This document shows positions 42,672 through 51,474 of a stretch of 64,000 nucleotides of DNA, piece after piece. Position numbers and translations under genes: made by a program. Under the pieces are notes generated by a model. That model was given only the letters and a program-made list of their open reading frames with translations, did no database searches and was not told the DNA's origin. Position 1 is the first letter of the stretch. Each line of letters starts with the position of its first letter. Source of the stretch: Massilia sp. 9096 (GTDB lineage: Bacteria; Pseudomonadota; Gammaproteobacteria; Burkholderiales; Burkholderiaceae_D); the NCBI RefSeq assembly GCF_000745265.1, contig NZ_JQNN01000001.1, positions 3,100,001 to 3,164,000 of the forward strand. The letters are read 5' to 3'.

Positions 42672-43406
42672 CTACTCCGGAGCGCCTGCAAGTATCGTCA
42701 CGGCGACGCGCCGGTTGCGTGCGCGCCCTTCCGGGTCGTCGTTGGATGCGATCGGCCCGTTGGCGCCGCGCCCGACCGCGGCCAGTCGTTTTTCAAGCAC
42801 GCCGTTCTGCGCGAACAGGCGCACCACGGTGCTGGCGCGCACCGCCGAGAGCTCCCAGTTGGAGGGAAACGCCGGATTGGCGATCGGCGTGGTGTCGGTG
42901 TGGCCTTCGACCTCGATCGCGTGCGGGTCGTCCTTGAGCACGTCGGCGACGGCCGCCAGGGTGTCGCGCGCATTGCCGGCCAGCGCGGCCTGGCCTTCGT
43001 CGAACAGCACGCTGGCATTGATGTCGATGGTCACGCCACGCCCGTTCTGCGTCACGCGCACCTTGCCGTTCTTGATCAGGGGCAGCAGCGAATCGTTCAG
43101 CTTGCGCGCCAGCAGGTCGAGACGTTCGCGGTCGCGTTTGGCCGCTTCCGCGCGTCGATGCGCGACGATGCCGGACAGCGGCAGTGCGCCGACTTCGACC
43201 GCAAAATTGCGCTGCTGCGCCGCCCCATGGCCGCCGAAGGCATCGCCGAGCGCTTCCGACAGCACCGTATACTTGCCGACGTTGACCACCGAGACCGCAT
43301 ACATCACCACGAAAAACGCGAACAGCAACGTGATGAAGTCGGCGTAGGAGATCAGCCAGCGCTCGTGGTTTTCAGCGTCTTCCTGGAACGGCCGGCGGCG
43401 CGCCAT
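42672..43406 (-). CDS. motD: Flagellar stator protein MotD (MotB family)
   Basis: A 244-residue stator B-subunit. Residues 17-43 (WLISYADFITLLFAFFVVMYAVSV) form the single membrane helix with the proton-binding Asp23. The C-terminal OmpA-like peptidoglycan-binding domain (about 115-240) has VTIDINASVLFDEGQAAL, then EVEGHTDTTPIANPAFPSNWELSAVRA. It pairs with MotC to form a second type of stator, as in Pseudomonas. It is 10 bases after motC. The fliA-motC-motD order is typical for beta- and gammaproteobacteria with the FlhF/FlhG system. Confidence 0.93.
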   Translation of the reverse strand: MARRRPFQEDAENHERWLISYADFITLLFAFFVVMYAVSVVNVGKYTVLSEALGDAFGGHGAAQQRNFAVEVGALPLSGIVAHRRAEAAKRDRERLDLLARKLNDSLLPLIKNGKVRVTQNGRGVTIDINASVLFDEGQAALAGNARDTLAAVADVLKDDPHAIEVEGHTDTTPIANPAFPSNWELSAVRASTVVRLFAQNGVLEKRLAAVGRGANGPIASNDDPEGRARNRRVAVTILAGAPE

Positions 43407-43416
43407 CGGTCTCTCC

Positions 43417-44160
43417 TCAACGGTCCGTCAGCAGGCAGGCCACGCGCTCTTCGATCACCCGCGTGTAGTCGCCGCTGGCGATGTCGTGGAACACGTCGCC
43501 GATGATTTCGTACTCGGCCACGCGCTCGGCGACGATGCCCTTGATCTTGTTGGCGACCGGGTAGAAGAACAGGTTGGCCAGGCCGACGCCATAAATGGTC
43601 GACACGAACGCCACCGCGATGCCGGCGCCCAGGCGCGACGGGTCGCTCAGGTTTTCCATCACGTGGATCAGGCCCAGCACCGCGCCCAGGATGCCGACCG
43701 TCGGCGCATAGCCGGCGGCGGCTTCCCAGATGCGCGCGCCTTGGCGTTCGCGCAATTCGTAGCCGTTGATCTCGGTGTCGAGCAGGCTCTTGAGCTTGTC
43801 GGGATGGATGCCGTCGACCACCAGCCGCAAGCCCTTCTGGATGAAGGGATCGGCTTTCGCCATGTATTGTTCGAGCGAGAGCAGGCCGTCGCGCCGCGCC
43901 GACAGGCTCCACAGGTGGATCTCGCGCGCCAGCTGCGGGCGGCGGTCGCGCGGGGTGCGGAACACCCAGCCCAGCATGCGCAGGCCGCGCACGAAGGCCT
44001 TGCGCTGGGTCTGCAGCAGCGTCGCGCCGAGCGTGCCGACCACGACGATGGCGAACGCGGCCGGCTGCACCAGCGACGAGAACTTGCCGCCGTCCAGCGC
44101 GTGGCCGATGGCGATGCCGGCCAGGGCCAGCGCCAGCCCGAGCAGGCTGGCTAGGTCCAT
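43417..44160 (-). CDS. motC: Flagellar stator protein MotC (MotA family)
   Basis: A 247-residue stator A-subunit with four membrane segments (about 3-20, 30-48, 148-170, 180-203). The cytoplasmic loop carries LWSLSARRDGLLSLEQYM, and the conserved Pro/Gly motif AAGYAPTVGILGAVLGLIHVM precedes segment 3. It forms the proton channel with MotD. The ATG overlaps the end of fliA by ten bases, so it is translationally coupled to the sigma factor gene. Confidence 0.93.
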   Translation of the reverse strand: MDLASLLGLALALAGIAIGHALDGGKFSSLVQPAAFAIVVVGTLGATLLQTQRKAFVRGLRMLGWVFRTPRDRRPQLAREIHLWSLSARRDGLLSLEQYMAKADPFIQKGLRLVVDGIHPDKLKSLLDTEINGYELRERQGARIWEAAAGYAPTVGILGAVLGLIHVMENLSDPSRLGAGIAVAFVSTIYGVGLANLFFYPVANKIKGIVAERVAEYEIIGDVFHDIASGDYTRVIEERVACLLTDR

Positions 44161-44879
44161 GCCAGCTCCTTCAGGTAGGCACGCATGCGCGCGACCGCCT
44201 GGGTGTGCAGCTGCGAGACACGCGATTCGGACACGCCCATGACGGCGCCGATTTCCTTCAGGTTCAGCTCTTCCTCGTAGTACAGGCCCATCAGCATCTT
44301 CTCGCGCGCCGGCAGCGCGTCGATGGCGTCGATCACGGCCTGGCGGAAGTCGGTCTCCAACAGGGCCTTGAGCGGATCCTCGTCATCCTGCGCATAGCGG
44401 TCGAGGAAGCTGTCGCTGCCGCCCTCGCCGTCGGCGTCGTGGAAGTCTTCGTAATACAGCAGCTGGTGGCCGCCGGAGTCGCCCAGCATCTCCTGGTAGT
44501 CGGACAGCGACAGTTTGAGGGCCTTGGCGACTTCGGATTCGCTCGGCGGACGGCCAAGCTGCTGGGTCAGTTCGTGCATCGCGCTTTCCACCTTGCGCAT
44601 GTTCTGGCGCGTCGAGCGCGGCATCCAGTCGCTGCTGCGCAGTTCGTCCAGCATGGCGCCGCGGATGCGCAGCACGGCATAGGTCTCGAACTGGGCGCCG
44701 TGGTTTTCCTCGTAGCGGTTGATCGCGTCGAGCAGGCCGATCATGCCGGCCTGCATCAGGTCGTCGACCTCGACCGACGCCGGCAGCTTCGCCTTCATCT
44801 GGTGGGCGAGACGCTTCACCAACGGCATGTGATCCGTCAGCAAAGAATTCTTGTCCGCTTTCCCTTTGGCCGTGTACAT
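44151..44879 (-). CDS. fliA: Flagellar RNA polymerase sigma factor FliA (sigma-28)
   Basis: A 242-residue sigma factor for late flagellar genes. Region 2 is intact (VEVDDLMQAGMIGLLDAINRYEENHGAQFETYAVLRIRGAMLDELR), region 3 has DWMPRSTRQNMRKVESAMHEL, and region 4 has the DNA-binding helix LNLKEIGAVMGVSESRVSQLHTQAVARM. ATG 44879 has TAGGAA upstream; an in-frame extension to 44936 is not conserved. Its likely targets in this window are the promoters before flgK and flgM. It follows flhG by 28 bases. Confidence 0.96.
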   Translation of the reverse strand: MYTAKGKADKNSLLTDHMPLVKRLAHQMKAKLPASVEVDDLMQAGMIGLLDAINRYEENHGAQFETYAVLRIRGAMLDELRSSDWMPRSTRQNMRKVESAMHELTQQLGRPPSESEVAKALKLSLSDYQEMLGDSGGHQLLYYEDFHDADGEGGSDSFLDRYAQDDEDPLKALLETDFRQAVIDAIDALPAREKMLMGLYYEEELNLKEIGAVMGVSESRVSQLHTQAVARMRAYLKELAWT

Positions 44880-44907
44880 GGTTCCTAAATAATAATCAGG
44901 CTGCGCT

Positions 44908-45735
44908 TCAGGCGGCGCGCCCGTGCACCGCGACATTGCTGCGTGCGAAGCGGCCGGCCAGTTGGCGGAAGGCCACCGAAGCGCCCGCCAGCGGGAACGC
45001 GTCCACCACGGCGCGGCCGAGACGCGCGGCGCGGTGCAGGTATTCGTCGGCAGGCACCGAGCCCATCGACGTCAGCGTTACTGCGAGGTAACGTGTTGCC
45101 GCAGATGACATATTATCGTATACCACCTTGGCTTCGGCTTCGGTCGCGCCCGTCACCAGGATACCGAAGGGACGGCGGCCCAGGTGTTGCGACAGGCGCT
45201 TGATCAGCGCATACGCATTGGTGATCGAGGCGGCGCTGGTCGAGACCTGCACGACGATCTCGGAACTGGCCATGATCGGCACCGGGAAGCTGCCGTCCTC
45301 GGAAAACTCGCCGTCGACCATCACGATGCTGCCGGCCTGCTTGACCAGCACGTCGAAGGTCTTGGCCAGGCGGCGCGCTTCTTCGGCGCCCGTGCACGGA
45401 TAGGCGCCACGGGTCATGGTCGTCACCGAAAAGCCCTGCGGCACCGGGTGGATGACCTGGTTCAGCGCGCATTCCTGGCGCGCCACCTGCAGCAGCGTCG
45501 GGCCGCGGTCCACGCCCAGGCGCTGGGCCACGCCGTAGCCGCGCTCGCAGGCGTCGACGATCATCACGTCGTTGCCGCTTTGCGCCAGCGAAGCGCCGAG
45601 GTTGACCAGCATCGCGCCCTTGTCGTCGGACGCCGTGGCGGACAGGAAGGTGACGATGCGCGGCTTGGGGCCGGACAGCATCCGGCGCAGGCCTTCGGCC
45701 TGATCGAAGTCAAAACTAGCCAACGTAAACCTCAC
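44908..45735 (-). CDS. flhG: FlhG/FleN-like MinD-family protein with degenerate P-loop
   Basis: A 275-residue MinD-like protein between flhF and fliA, the place of flhG, which limits flagellar number. It keeps DQAEGLRRML near the start (the FlhF-activating helix) and VNLGASLAQSGNDVMIVDAC, but the deviant Walker A motif KGGxGKT is replaced by SATASDDKGAML, lacking the first Lys, both Gly before it and the Lys-Thr pair. ATP-driven dimerisation may be lost or altered. The start is a GTG at 45735, overlapping flhF by 20 bases; a TTG at 45723 that begins right at ASFDFDQAEG is an alternative. Confidence 0.85.
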   Translation of the reverse strand: MRFTLASFDFDQAEGLRRMLSGPKPRIVTFLSATASDDKGAMLVNLGASLAQSGNDVMIVDACERGYGVAQRLGVDRGPTLLQVARQECALNQVIHPVPQGFSVTTMTRGAYPCTGAEEARRLAKTFDVLVKQAGSIVMVDGEFSEDGSFPVPIMASSEIVVQVSTSAASITNAYALIKRLSQHLGRRPFGILVTGATEAEAKVVYDNMSSAATRYLAVTLTSMGSVPADEYLHRAARLGRAVVDAFPLAGASVAFRQLAGRFARSNVAVHGRAA

Positions 45736-47185
45736 GCAGCGAACGGTCGTTGTTCAGGTTGCCCAGGCCCGCCATCATCAGCGGCAGGTCGGCGTCCGCG
45801 ATCTGCGCGGCAGCGTCGCGCTTGTTGCGGAAGGCGCGGTCGACCAGCATCGCGCGGTCGCCCAGGTGCAGGTCTTCCGGCACGCGCTGGCCGTTCGCGA
45901 TGTAGTACAGATTCAGTTTCTGGCGCACCAGCACGTCCAGCACATTGCCGATCGACGCCGCTTCGTCCAGCTTGGTCATGATGCAGCCGGCCAGGCCGCT
46001 GCCCTGGTAGGCGCGCACGACTTCGTTCAAAGTCTCGTTGGTCGCGGTCGCGTTCAGGCACAGCAGGCGCTGCACGTTGGCGCCGGAATCGGTCAGCATC
46101 GCCACCTGCTCGGTCACCATCTGGTCGCGCTGCGACATGCCGATGGTGTCGATCAGCACGGTGTGCTTGTTGCGCAGTTCCTTCAGCGCGATGCGCAGGT
46201 CGGCTTCGTCCTTGACCGAGTGCACCATCACACCGAGGATCTTGCCGTAGATGCGCAGCTGCTCGTGGCCGCCGATACGATAGGCGTCGGTGGTGATCAG
46301 GGCCAGCTTTTCCGGGCCGTGGCGCATCACGCAGCGCGCCGCCAGCTTGGCCGTGGTGGTGGTCTTGCCGACGCCGGTCGGGCCGACCAGCGCGAACACG
46401 CCGCCGCGGTCGAGGATGGCGTCTTCGTCGGTCATCGCGGTGATGTTGCGCGCCAGGACGGTCTTGATCCAGCGCATGGCTTCGGTGGCATCCTTGCCGG
46501 CCGGGAGTTTATCCACGAGGTAGCGCGACAGGCTGGCCGAAAAGCCGGCCGCCAGCATCTCGCGCAGCACCACGGCCTTTTGCGGCTCGCGCTGCTGGGT
46601 CGTGCCCCACGACAGCTCGGCCAGTTGCGATTCCATCATGCCGCGCATCGCGCGCAGCTCGCTCATCATGCCCTGCATCTCGCCGGCGGCCGCGCTTGCA
46701 GCCGATTCCTTGGCCTGGGCGATCGCGGCCGACATCATCGCGGTCATCGCGGCCATGTCGAAGGCCGGCGCTTCGGGTTGCGGTGCGCGGCGGTTGGCGT
46801 AGGTTTGCGGCTGCGGCTGCGGCTGCACCGGCGCCTGCGGCGCGTAGGCCGGCGCATCGTCCAGCGCGCCCAGCGAGCTGAACGGCTGGCGCGCGGCCGG
46901 GCGCATCATCGGCTCGGCCGGGAGTTCGTCGGCGTAGCGCGCGGCCGGCTCGCGCAAGGCCGGCCCTTCGGGTGCCGGCATCTGCATCGACGGACGCGGC
47001 GCAGCCATTTCCGATTCTTCCGACGGCGAAGCCAGCGAAGCGACGTCGTCGTTGTCCAGCGCCAGGATCTCGACCACCCCATCGACCGGACGGTTCGACA
47101 GGATGACCGCATCCGGCCCCAGGGCCTCGCGCACTTTGCGCAGGGCCTCGCGTGAGGTCGGGGCTGTAAATTTCTTGACGTTCAT
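45716..47185 (-). CDS. flhF: Flagellar placement GTPase FlhF
   Basis: A 489-residue SRP-type GTPase that marks the site of the flagellum. The N-terminal basic part starts MNVKKFTAPTSREALRKVREALGPDAVILSNR. The middle is Pro/Ala/Gln-rich (about 70-135). The NG domain has the P-loop GPTGVGKTTTTAKL with Lys274, TTDAYRIGGHEQLRIYG, VLIDTIGMSQRD and TKLDEAASIGNVLDVL. All G motifs are present. It opens the flhF-flhG-fliA-motC-motD unit, 231 bases after flhA with a terminator between. Confidence 0.96.
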   Translation of the reverse strand: MNVKKFTAPTSREALRKVREALGPDAVILSNRPVDGVVEILALDNDDVASLASPSEESEMAAPRPSMQMPAPEGPALREPAARYADELPAEPMMRPAARQPFSSLGALDDAPAYAPQAPVQPQPQPQTYANRRAPQPEAPAFDMAAMTAMMSAAIAQAKESAASAAAGEMQGMMSELRAMRGMMESQLAELSWGTTQQREPQKAVVLREMLAAGFSASLSRYLVDKLPAGKDATEAMRWIKTVLARNITAMTDEDAILDRGGVFALVGPTGVGKTTTTAKLAARCVMRHGPEKLALITTDAYRIGGHEQLRIYGKILGVMVHSVKDEADLRIALKELRNKHTVLIDTIGMSQRDQMVTEQVAMLTDSGANVQRLLCLNATATNETLNEVVRAYQGSGLAGCIMTKLDEAASIGNVLDVLVRQKLNLYYIANGQRVPEDLHLGDRAMLVDRAFRNKRDAAAQIADADLPLMMAGLGNLNNDRSLREVYVG

Positions 47186-47337
47186 CGTTGTTCTCCGCTT
47201 TCGCAGGCAAGGTCAGCTATCGGTTGATGAATAGCATTATTGACGATGCCATGAGGAAACGATCCGGAGAAAAGGATGGGGAAATCGCCTTATTTCCTTA
47301 CGGCAGGATTTAGGGCGTCGATTGCGGCGCCACAAGG

Positions 47338-47367
47338 ACAAACGCCCCGGCCGGGCCGGCTGGGGCG
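47338..47367 (-). terminator. Intrinsic terminator behind flhBA
   Basis: On the minus strand CGCCCC (47367-47362) pairs with GGGGCG (47348-47343) with an inner GCCGG/CCGGC pair, followed by TTTGT. It lies 50 bases after the flhA stop and well before flhF, so the flhF unit probably has its own promoter in 47186-47337. Confidence 0.7.
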
Positions 47368-47370
47368 CTA

Positions 47371-47415
47371 AAACAGGAAGCAACAGGAAGAAACAGGAAA
47401 AAGCAGGGAAGCAGG
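47371..47415 (-). repeat. Short tandem AACAGGAAG-type repeat behind flhA
   Basis: On the plus strand the unit AACAGGAAG or a close variant occurs three times in a row with a 9-10 base period, then AGCAGGGAAGCAGGA. On the transcribed strand this is a pyrimidine-rich tract between the flhA stop and its terminator. It may aid Rho loading or 3'-end processing; this is inference. Confidence 0.5.
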
Positions 47416-47416
47416 A

Positions 47417-49555
47417 TCAGGCGGCGCCGACCAGGCTGGTCACGCGAATCGTCTTGGTCTCGGGGATCTCCGAGTGCGACAGCACCTTCAGTTGTGGCAG
47501 TGCGCGGCGCAGGAAGCGCGACAGCAGTGTGCGCAGCTGGCCCGGCACCAGCAGCACCGGGGTCAGGCCCATCGCTTCCTGCTGCTGGGCGGCGTTGGCG
47601 GCCTGCTGGACGATGGTGTCGGCCAGGCCCGGCTCGATGCCGGTACCGTCGCCGCCGGCGCTCAGCGCTTGCACCAGCAGGCGCTCGAGACGGTTGTCCA
47701 GGGTCATCACCGACAGCTCGTTGGTGCCCGGGAACAGCTGCTGGACGATGGCGCGGCCCAGCGCCACGCGCACCTGCGCGGTCAGGTCGTTCGGATCCTG
47801 GGTCTGGCCGCCGAATTCCGACAGCGTCTCGATGATGGTGCGCATGTCACGGATGTGCACGCCTTCCAGCAGCAGGTTCTGCAAGACCTTTTGCAGCGTC
47901 GACAGCGACACGACCTTCGGCACCAGGTCTTCGACCAGCTTGGGCGCATCCTTGGCCAGGTGGTCCAGCAGCGACTGCACTTCCATGCGGCCCAGCAGCT
48001 CGGCGGCGTGGGTGGTGATCAGGTGGTTCAGGTGGGTGGCGATCACGGTGCCGGCGTCGACCACGGTGTAGCCCATGCTCTGCGCCTCTTCCTTCAGCGC
48101 CGCGTCGATCCAGATCGCCGGCAGGCCGAAGGCCGGATCGACGGTCACCAAGCCGGGCAGCGTACCGGTCGCCATGCCCGGGTTGATCGCCAGGAACTGG
48201 CCGTTCATCGCTTCGCCGCTGCCGACTTCGACGCCCTTGAGCGTGATGCGGTAGGCGGACGGTTTCATCTCCAGGTTGTCGCGGATGTGCACCGGCGGCG
48301 CCAGGAAGCCGACTTCCTGCGCGAACTTCTTACGGATGCCCTTGATGCGCTTGAGCAGTTCGCCGTTCTGGCCCTTGTCGACCAGCGCGATCAGGCGGTA
48401 GCCGACTTCCAGGCCGAGTGTGTCAACCGGGGTGACGTCCTGCCAGCTGGCTTCTTCCTGCTCGGCCGGGGTGGTCGCGGCCTGGGCCGCGCCTGCCGCA
48501 CCCGCTGCGCCGGCGGCGCCGCCTTGCGCGCCCGCGGCGCCCGCCTCGGCTTGCGCCGGCGCGTTCTTGATGCGCTTCTCGACCAGGTAGCCGGCGCCGA
48601 ACAGCGTGCTGCCCAGCAGCAGGAACACCAGGTTCGGCATGCCCGGGATCAGGCCCATGCCGCCGATGATGCCGCCTGTGATGTACATCACGATCGGGCG
48701 GCCGAACAGCTGGCCGACGACCTGGTCGCCGACGTCCTTGTCGCTAGCCACGCGCGAGACGACCATACCGGCCGCGATCGAGATCACCAGCGACGGGATC
48801 TGCGCCACCAGGCCGTCACCGATCGCGAGCAGCGTGTAGTTCTTGATGGCGTCGCCGAAGGCCATGTCGTGCTGGACCATGCCGACGATCAGGCCGCCGA
48901 TCACGTTGATCACGGTGACCAGGATGCCGGCCACGGCGTCGCCGTGCACGTACTTCGAGGCACCGTCCATGGCGCCGTAGAATTCGGCTTCCATGGCGAC
49001 GTCGCTGCGGCGCTGCTTGGCCTCGGCCTCGCCGATCAGGCCGGCGTTCAGGTCGGCGTCGATCGCCATCTGCTTGCCCGGCATCGCGTCCAGGGCGAAG
49101 CGCGCTCCGACTTCGGCGATACGGCCGGCGCCCTTGGTCACGACGGTGAAGTTGATGATGGTGAGGATGACGAACACCACCAGGCCGACCGTATAGTTAC
49201 CGCCGATCAGGAAGTGGCCGAAGGCTTCGATCACCTTGCCGGCCGCGGCGCCGCCGGTGTGGCCTTCGGTCAGCACCACGCGGGTCGAGGCCACGTTCAG
49301 CGACAGGCGCAGCATCGTGGTCACCAGCAGCACCGCCGGGAAGGCCATGAAGTCGAGCGGCTTGACCGTGTACAGCGCGGTCAGCAGCACGATCACCGAC
49401 ATCGCGATGTTAAAGCTGAAGAACAGGTCGAGCGCAAACGCCGGCAGCGGCAGGATCATCATCGCCAGCAGCAGGATGATCAGGATCGGGGCCGCCACGG
49501 CGTTGCCTTTGGCGGCGATCTTTTGCATCCAGGGCGGCAGTTTGAAACCGTTCAT
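47417..49555 (-). CDS. flhA: Flagellar export gate protein FlhA
   Basis: A 712-residue gate component. The N-terminal half has eight membrane segments with the conserved FHIPEP-type block (FPAVLLVTTMLRLSLNVASTRVVLTEGHTGGAAAGKVIEAFG) and the cytoplasmic loop GARFALDAMPGKQMAIDADLNAG, both intact. An Ala/Gly-rich linker (about 335-365) leads to the cytoplasmic nonameric ring domain that receives chaperone-substrate complexes. Length is slightly above the usual (about 690). It lies 28 bases after flhB. Confidence 0.97.
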   Translation of the reverse strand: MNGFKLPPWMQKIAAKGNAVAAPILIILLLAMMILPLPAFALDLFFSFNIAMSVIVLLTALYTVKPLDFMAFPAVLLVTTMLRLSLNVASTRVVLTEGHTGGAAAGKVIEAFGHFLIGGNYTVGLVVFVILTIINFTVVTKGAGRIAEVGARFALDAMPGKQMAIDADLNAGLIGEAEAKQRRSDVAMEAEFYGAMDGASKYVHGDAVAGILVTVINVIGGLIVGMVQHDMAFGDAIKNYTLLAIGDGLVAQIPSLVISIAAGMVVSRVASDKDVGDQVVGQLFGRPIVMYITGGIIGGMGLIPGMPNLVFLLLGSTLFGAGYLVEKRIKNAPAQAEAGAAGAQGGAAGAAGAAGAAQAATTPAEQEEASWQDVTPVDTLGLEVGYRLIALVDKGQNGELLKRIKGIRKKFAQEVGFLAPPVHIRDNLEMKPSAYRITLKGVEVGSGEAMNGQFLAINPGMATGTLPGLVTVDPAFGLPAIWIDAALKEEAQSMGYTVVDAGTVIATHLNHLITTHAAELLGRMEVQSLLDHLAKDAPKLVEDLVPKVVSLSTLQKVLQNLLLEGVHIRDMRTIIETLSEFGGQTQDPNDLTAQVRVALGRAIVQQLFPGTNELSVMTLDNRLERLLVQALSAGGDGTGIEPGLADTIVQQAANAAQQQEAMGLTPVLLVPGQLRTLLSRFLRRALPQLKVLSHSEIPETKTIRVTSLVGAA

Positions 49556-49583
49556 CAGGTCGTTCCTCGAGCTCTGTCTTTAA

Positions 49584-50759
49584 TTAATGCGTGGTGTTGT
49601 TTGCGCCAGGCTTTTGCGAAGCCGGGTTGAACGGGTCCATCTCCGGCGGGACCGGCAGCTTGCCCGGACGGTCCGGATACTGCTTGCTGTCGCCCTTGGC
49701 GTAGGCGCGCAGCTGGTAGACGTAGGCCAGCACTTCGGCCACCGCCGAGAACAGCTGTTCCGGAATCTCGTCGTCGATGTCGGTGTGCTTGTACAGCGCA
49801 CGCGCCAGCGCCGGGGCTTCCAGCAGCGTGACCTTGTTCTCGGTCGCGATCGCGCGGATCTTGGCCGCGACTTCGTCGGTGCCCTTGGCCACCACGCGCG
49901 GCGCACCGCGCTGGCCGTCGGCGTACTTCAGCGCCACCGCGAAGTGGGTCGGGTTGGTCACGACCACGTCGGCGGTCGGGACGTTGGACATCATGCGTTT
50001 GCGCGCCATCTCGCGCTGCATCTGGCGGATCTTGCCCTTGATCTGCGGGTTGCCGTCCGATTCCTTCGATTCCTGGATCACTTCCTGGCGCGTCATCTTC
50101 AGCTTGTTGGCGTAGTGCCACATCTGGTAGGGGCCGTCCAGCAGCGCGATCGCGCCGAGCGCGCTGACCATGATCAGGAACGCCTTGGCGACCAGGCCGC
50201 CGAGATGGGCGGTGGCGGCATTGAGCGGCTCGCTGGCCAGGCCGATCACGGCTTCCTTCTGGCTCAGCACCACGTACCAGGCGACCGCGCCGACCAGCAG
50301 CGCCTTGGCCACGGCCTTGAGCAGCTCGACCAGCGAATCGGTGGAGAACAGGCGCCCGATGCCGTTGATCGGATTGAGCTTGCCGAAATTCGGCATGAAG
50401 GCCTTGGCGCTGAAGTTCCAGCCGCCGATCAGCATCGGCGCGGCCAGCATGACCAGGATCACCGCGCCGGCCAGCGGCAGGCAGGCCAGCAGCACGCCGG
50501 CGACGTCGGCGCCGATGCGTTCGATCAACACGTTCGGGTTGTAGATCTGCTCGCGGTCGAGCGACAGGCCGGAATGCAGGACGCGCGCGAGCTTGTCGAC
50601 CAGGCCGCCGCCCAGCATCCACAGGCCGGCGCCGGCGGTCATCAGGACGGCGAAGGTGCCGACTTCGCGCGAACGCGGGATGTCGCCGTTTTCACGTGCC
50701 TGTTTTAACCGTCTCTCTGACGCTGGTTGGTTCTTTTCCGCGCCGCTTTCTTCCGCCAT
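49584..50759 (-). CDS. flhB: Flagellar export specificity switch FlhB
   Basis: A 391-residue export protein with four membrane segments and a cytoplasmic domain. The autocleavage motif NPTH is at 269-272 in VVVTNPTHFAVALKY. The N-terminus has the typical EKNQPASERRLKQARENGDIPRSREV. It switches export from rod/hook to filament substrates when FliK signals. The C-terminal tail after about 350 is Pro-rich. It is the first gene of flhBA, directly downstream of rfbC on the same strand. Confidence 0.97.
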   Translation of the reverse strand: MAEESGAEKNQPASERRLKQARENGDIPRSREVGTFAVLMTAGAGLWMLGGGLVDKLARVLHSGLSLDREQIYNPNVLIERIGADVAGVLLACLPLAGAVILVMLAAPMLIGGWNFSAKAFMPNFGKLNPINGIGRLFSTDSLVELLKAVAKALLVGAVAWYVVLSQKEAVIGLASEPLNAATAHLGGLVAKAFLIMVSALGAIALLDGPYQMWHYANKLKMTRQEVIQESKESDGNPQIKGKIRQMQREMARKRMMSNVPTADVVVTNPTHFAVALKYADGQRGAPRVVAKGTDEVAAKIRAIATENKVTLLEAPALARALYKHTDIDDEIPEQLFSAVAEVLAYVYQLRAYAKGDSKQYPDRPGKLPVPPEMDPFNPASQKPGANNTTH

Positions 50760-50903
50760 CTGGTGCCCCGGTGCCCGTCGGGACCGGCCCCGACTTTATT
50801 CAAGCTGGCATTATTCCAGATGTTGCCGTAGGGCTATACCTCGAAAAGACCGGAAAAGTCCGCGCTGTTCGGGTCTCGGGGGAGTAGCTGTGCTTGAGCA
50901 GGC

Positions 50904-51455
50904 TCAGGCGAAGGTCTCGGCCTGGGCCAAGGGCGTGGCGGCGCTGTCCTTGGGCGCCAGGGTCGGCGCGCCATCGAGCGGCCACGCGATCCCGATTTGC
51001 GGATCGTTCCACAGCAGGCAGCGCTCATGGGCCGGATACCAGTAATTGGTGGTCTTGTAGAGGAACTCGGCGGCCTCGCTGAGCACCAGGAAGCCGTGGG
51101 CGAAGCCGGGCGGTATCCAGATCTGCTTGCGGTTGTCGGCGCTGAGCACCTGGCCGACCCAGCGGCCGAAGGTCGGCGACGATCGTCGCAAGTCGACGGC
51201 GACGTCGAACACGTCGCCCTGCACCACCCGCACCAGCTTGCCCTGGGCATGCTGGATCTGGTAATGCATGCCGCGCAGCACGCCCTTGGCCGAGCGGCTG
51301 TGGTTGTCCTGCAAGAAGTTGACGTCCAGGCCGGTGACTTCCTTGAACTCGCGCGCGTTGAAGCTTTCGAAAAAGAAGCCGCGCGCGTCGCCGAACACGG
51401 TCGGCTCGAGCACGAGCACGTCGGGGATGGCCGTCGGGGTGGCGATGAGGGGCAT
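50904..51455 (-). CDS. rfbC: dTDP-4-dehydrorhamnose 3,5-epimerase
   Basis: A 183-residue cupin enzyme, third step of dTDP-L-rhamnose synthesis. The catalytic His is in VLRGMHYQIQHAQGKLVRV and the Tyr in KTTNYW; DVAVDLRRSSPTFGRWVGQVL and PPGFAHGFLVLSE are typical. Length is normal. It is last in the rfbB-D-A-C unit, 19 bases after rfbA. Confidence 0.97.
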   Translation of the reverse strand: MPLIATPTAIPDVLVLEPTVFGDARGFFFESFNAREFKEVTGLDVNFLQDNHSRSAKGVLRGMHYQIQHAQGKLVRVVQGDVFDVAVDLRRSSPTFGRWVGQVLSADNRKQIWIPPGFAHGFLVLSEAAEFLYKTTNYWYPAHERCLLWNDPQIGIAWPLDGAPTLAPKDSAATPLAQAETFA

Positions 51456-51474
51456 GGGGCTTGACTTCAGCAGG

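Noticed and set aside
50800..50903. A GG-N10-GC arrangement upstream of flhB as a sigma-54 promoter
   Set aside because: Only the invariant dinucleotides match; TGGAATA and CAGCT are too far from TGGCACG and TTGCA.
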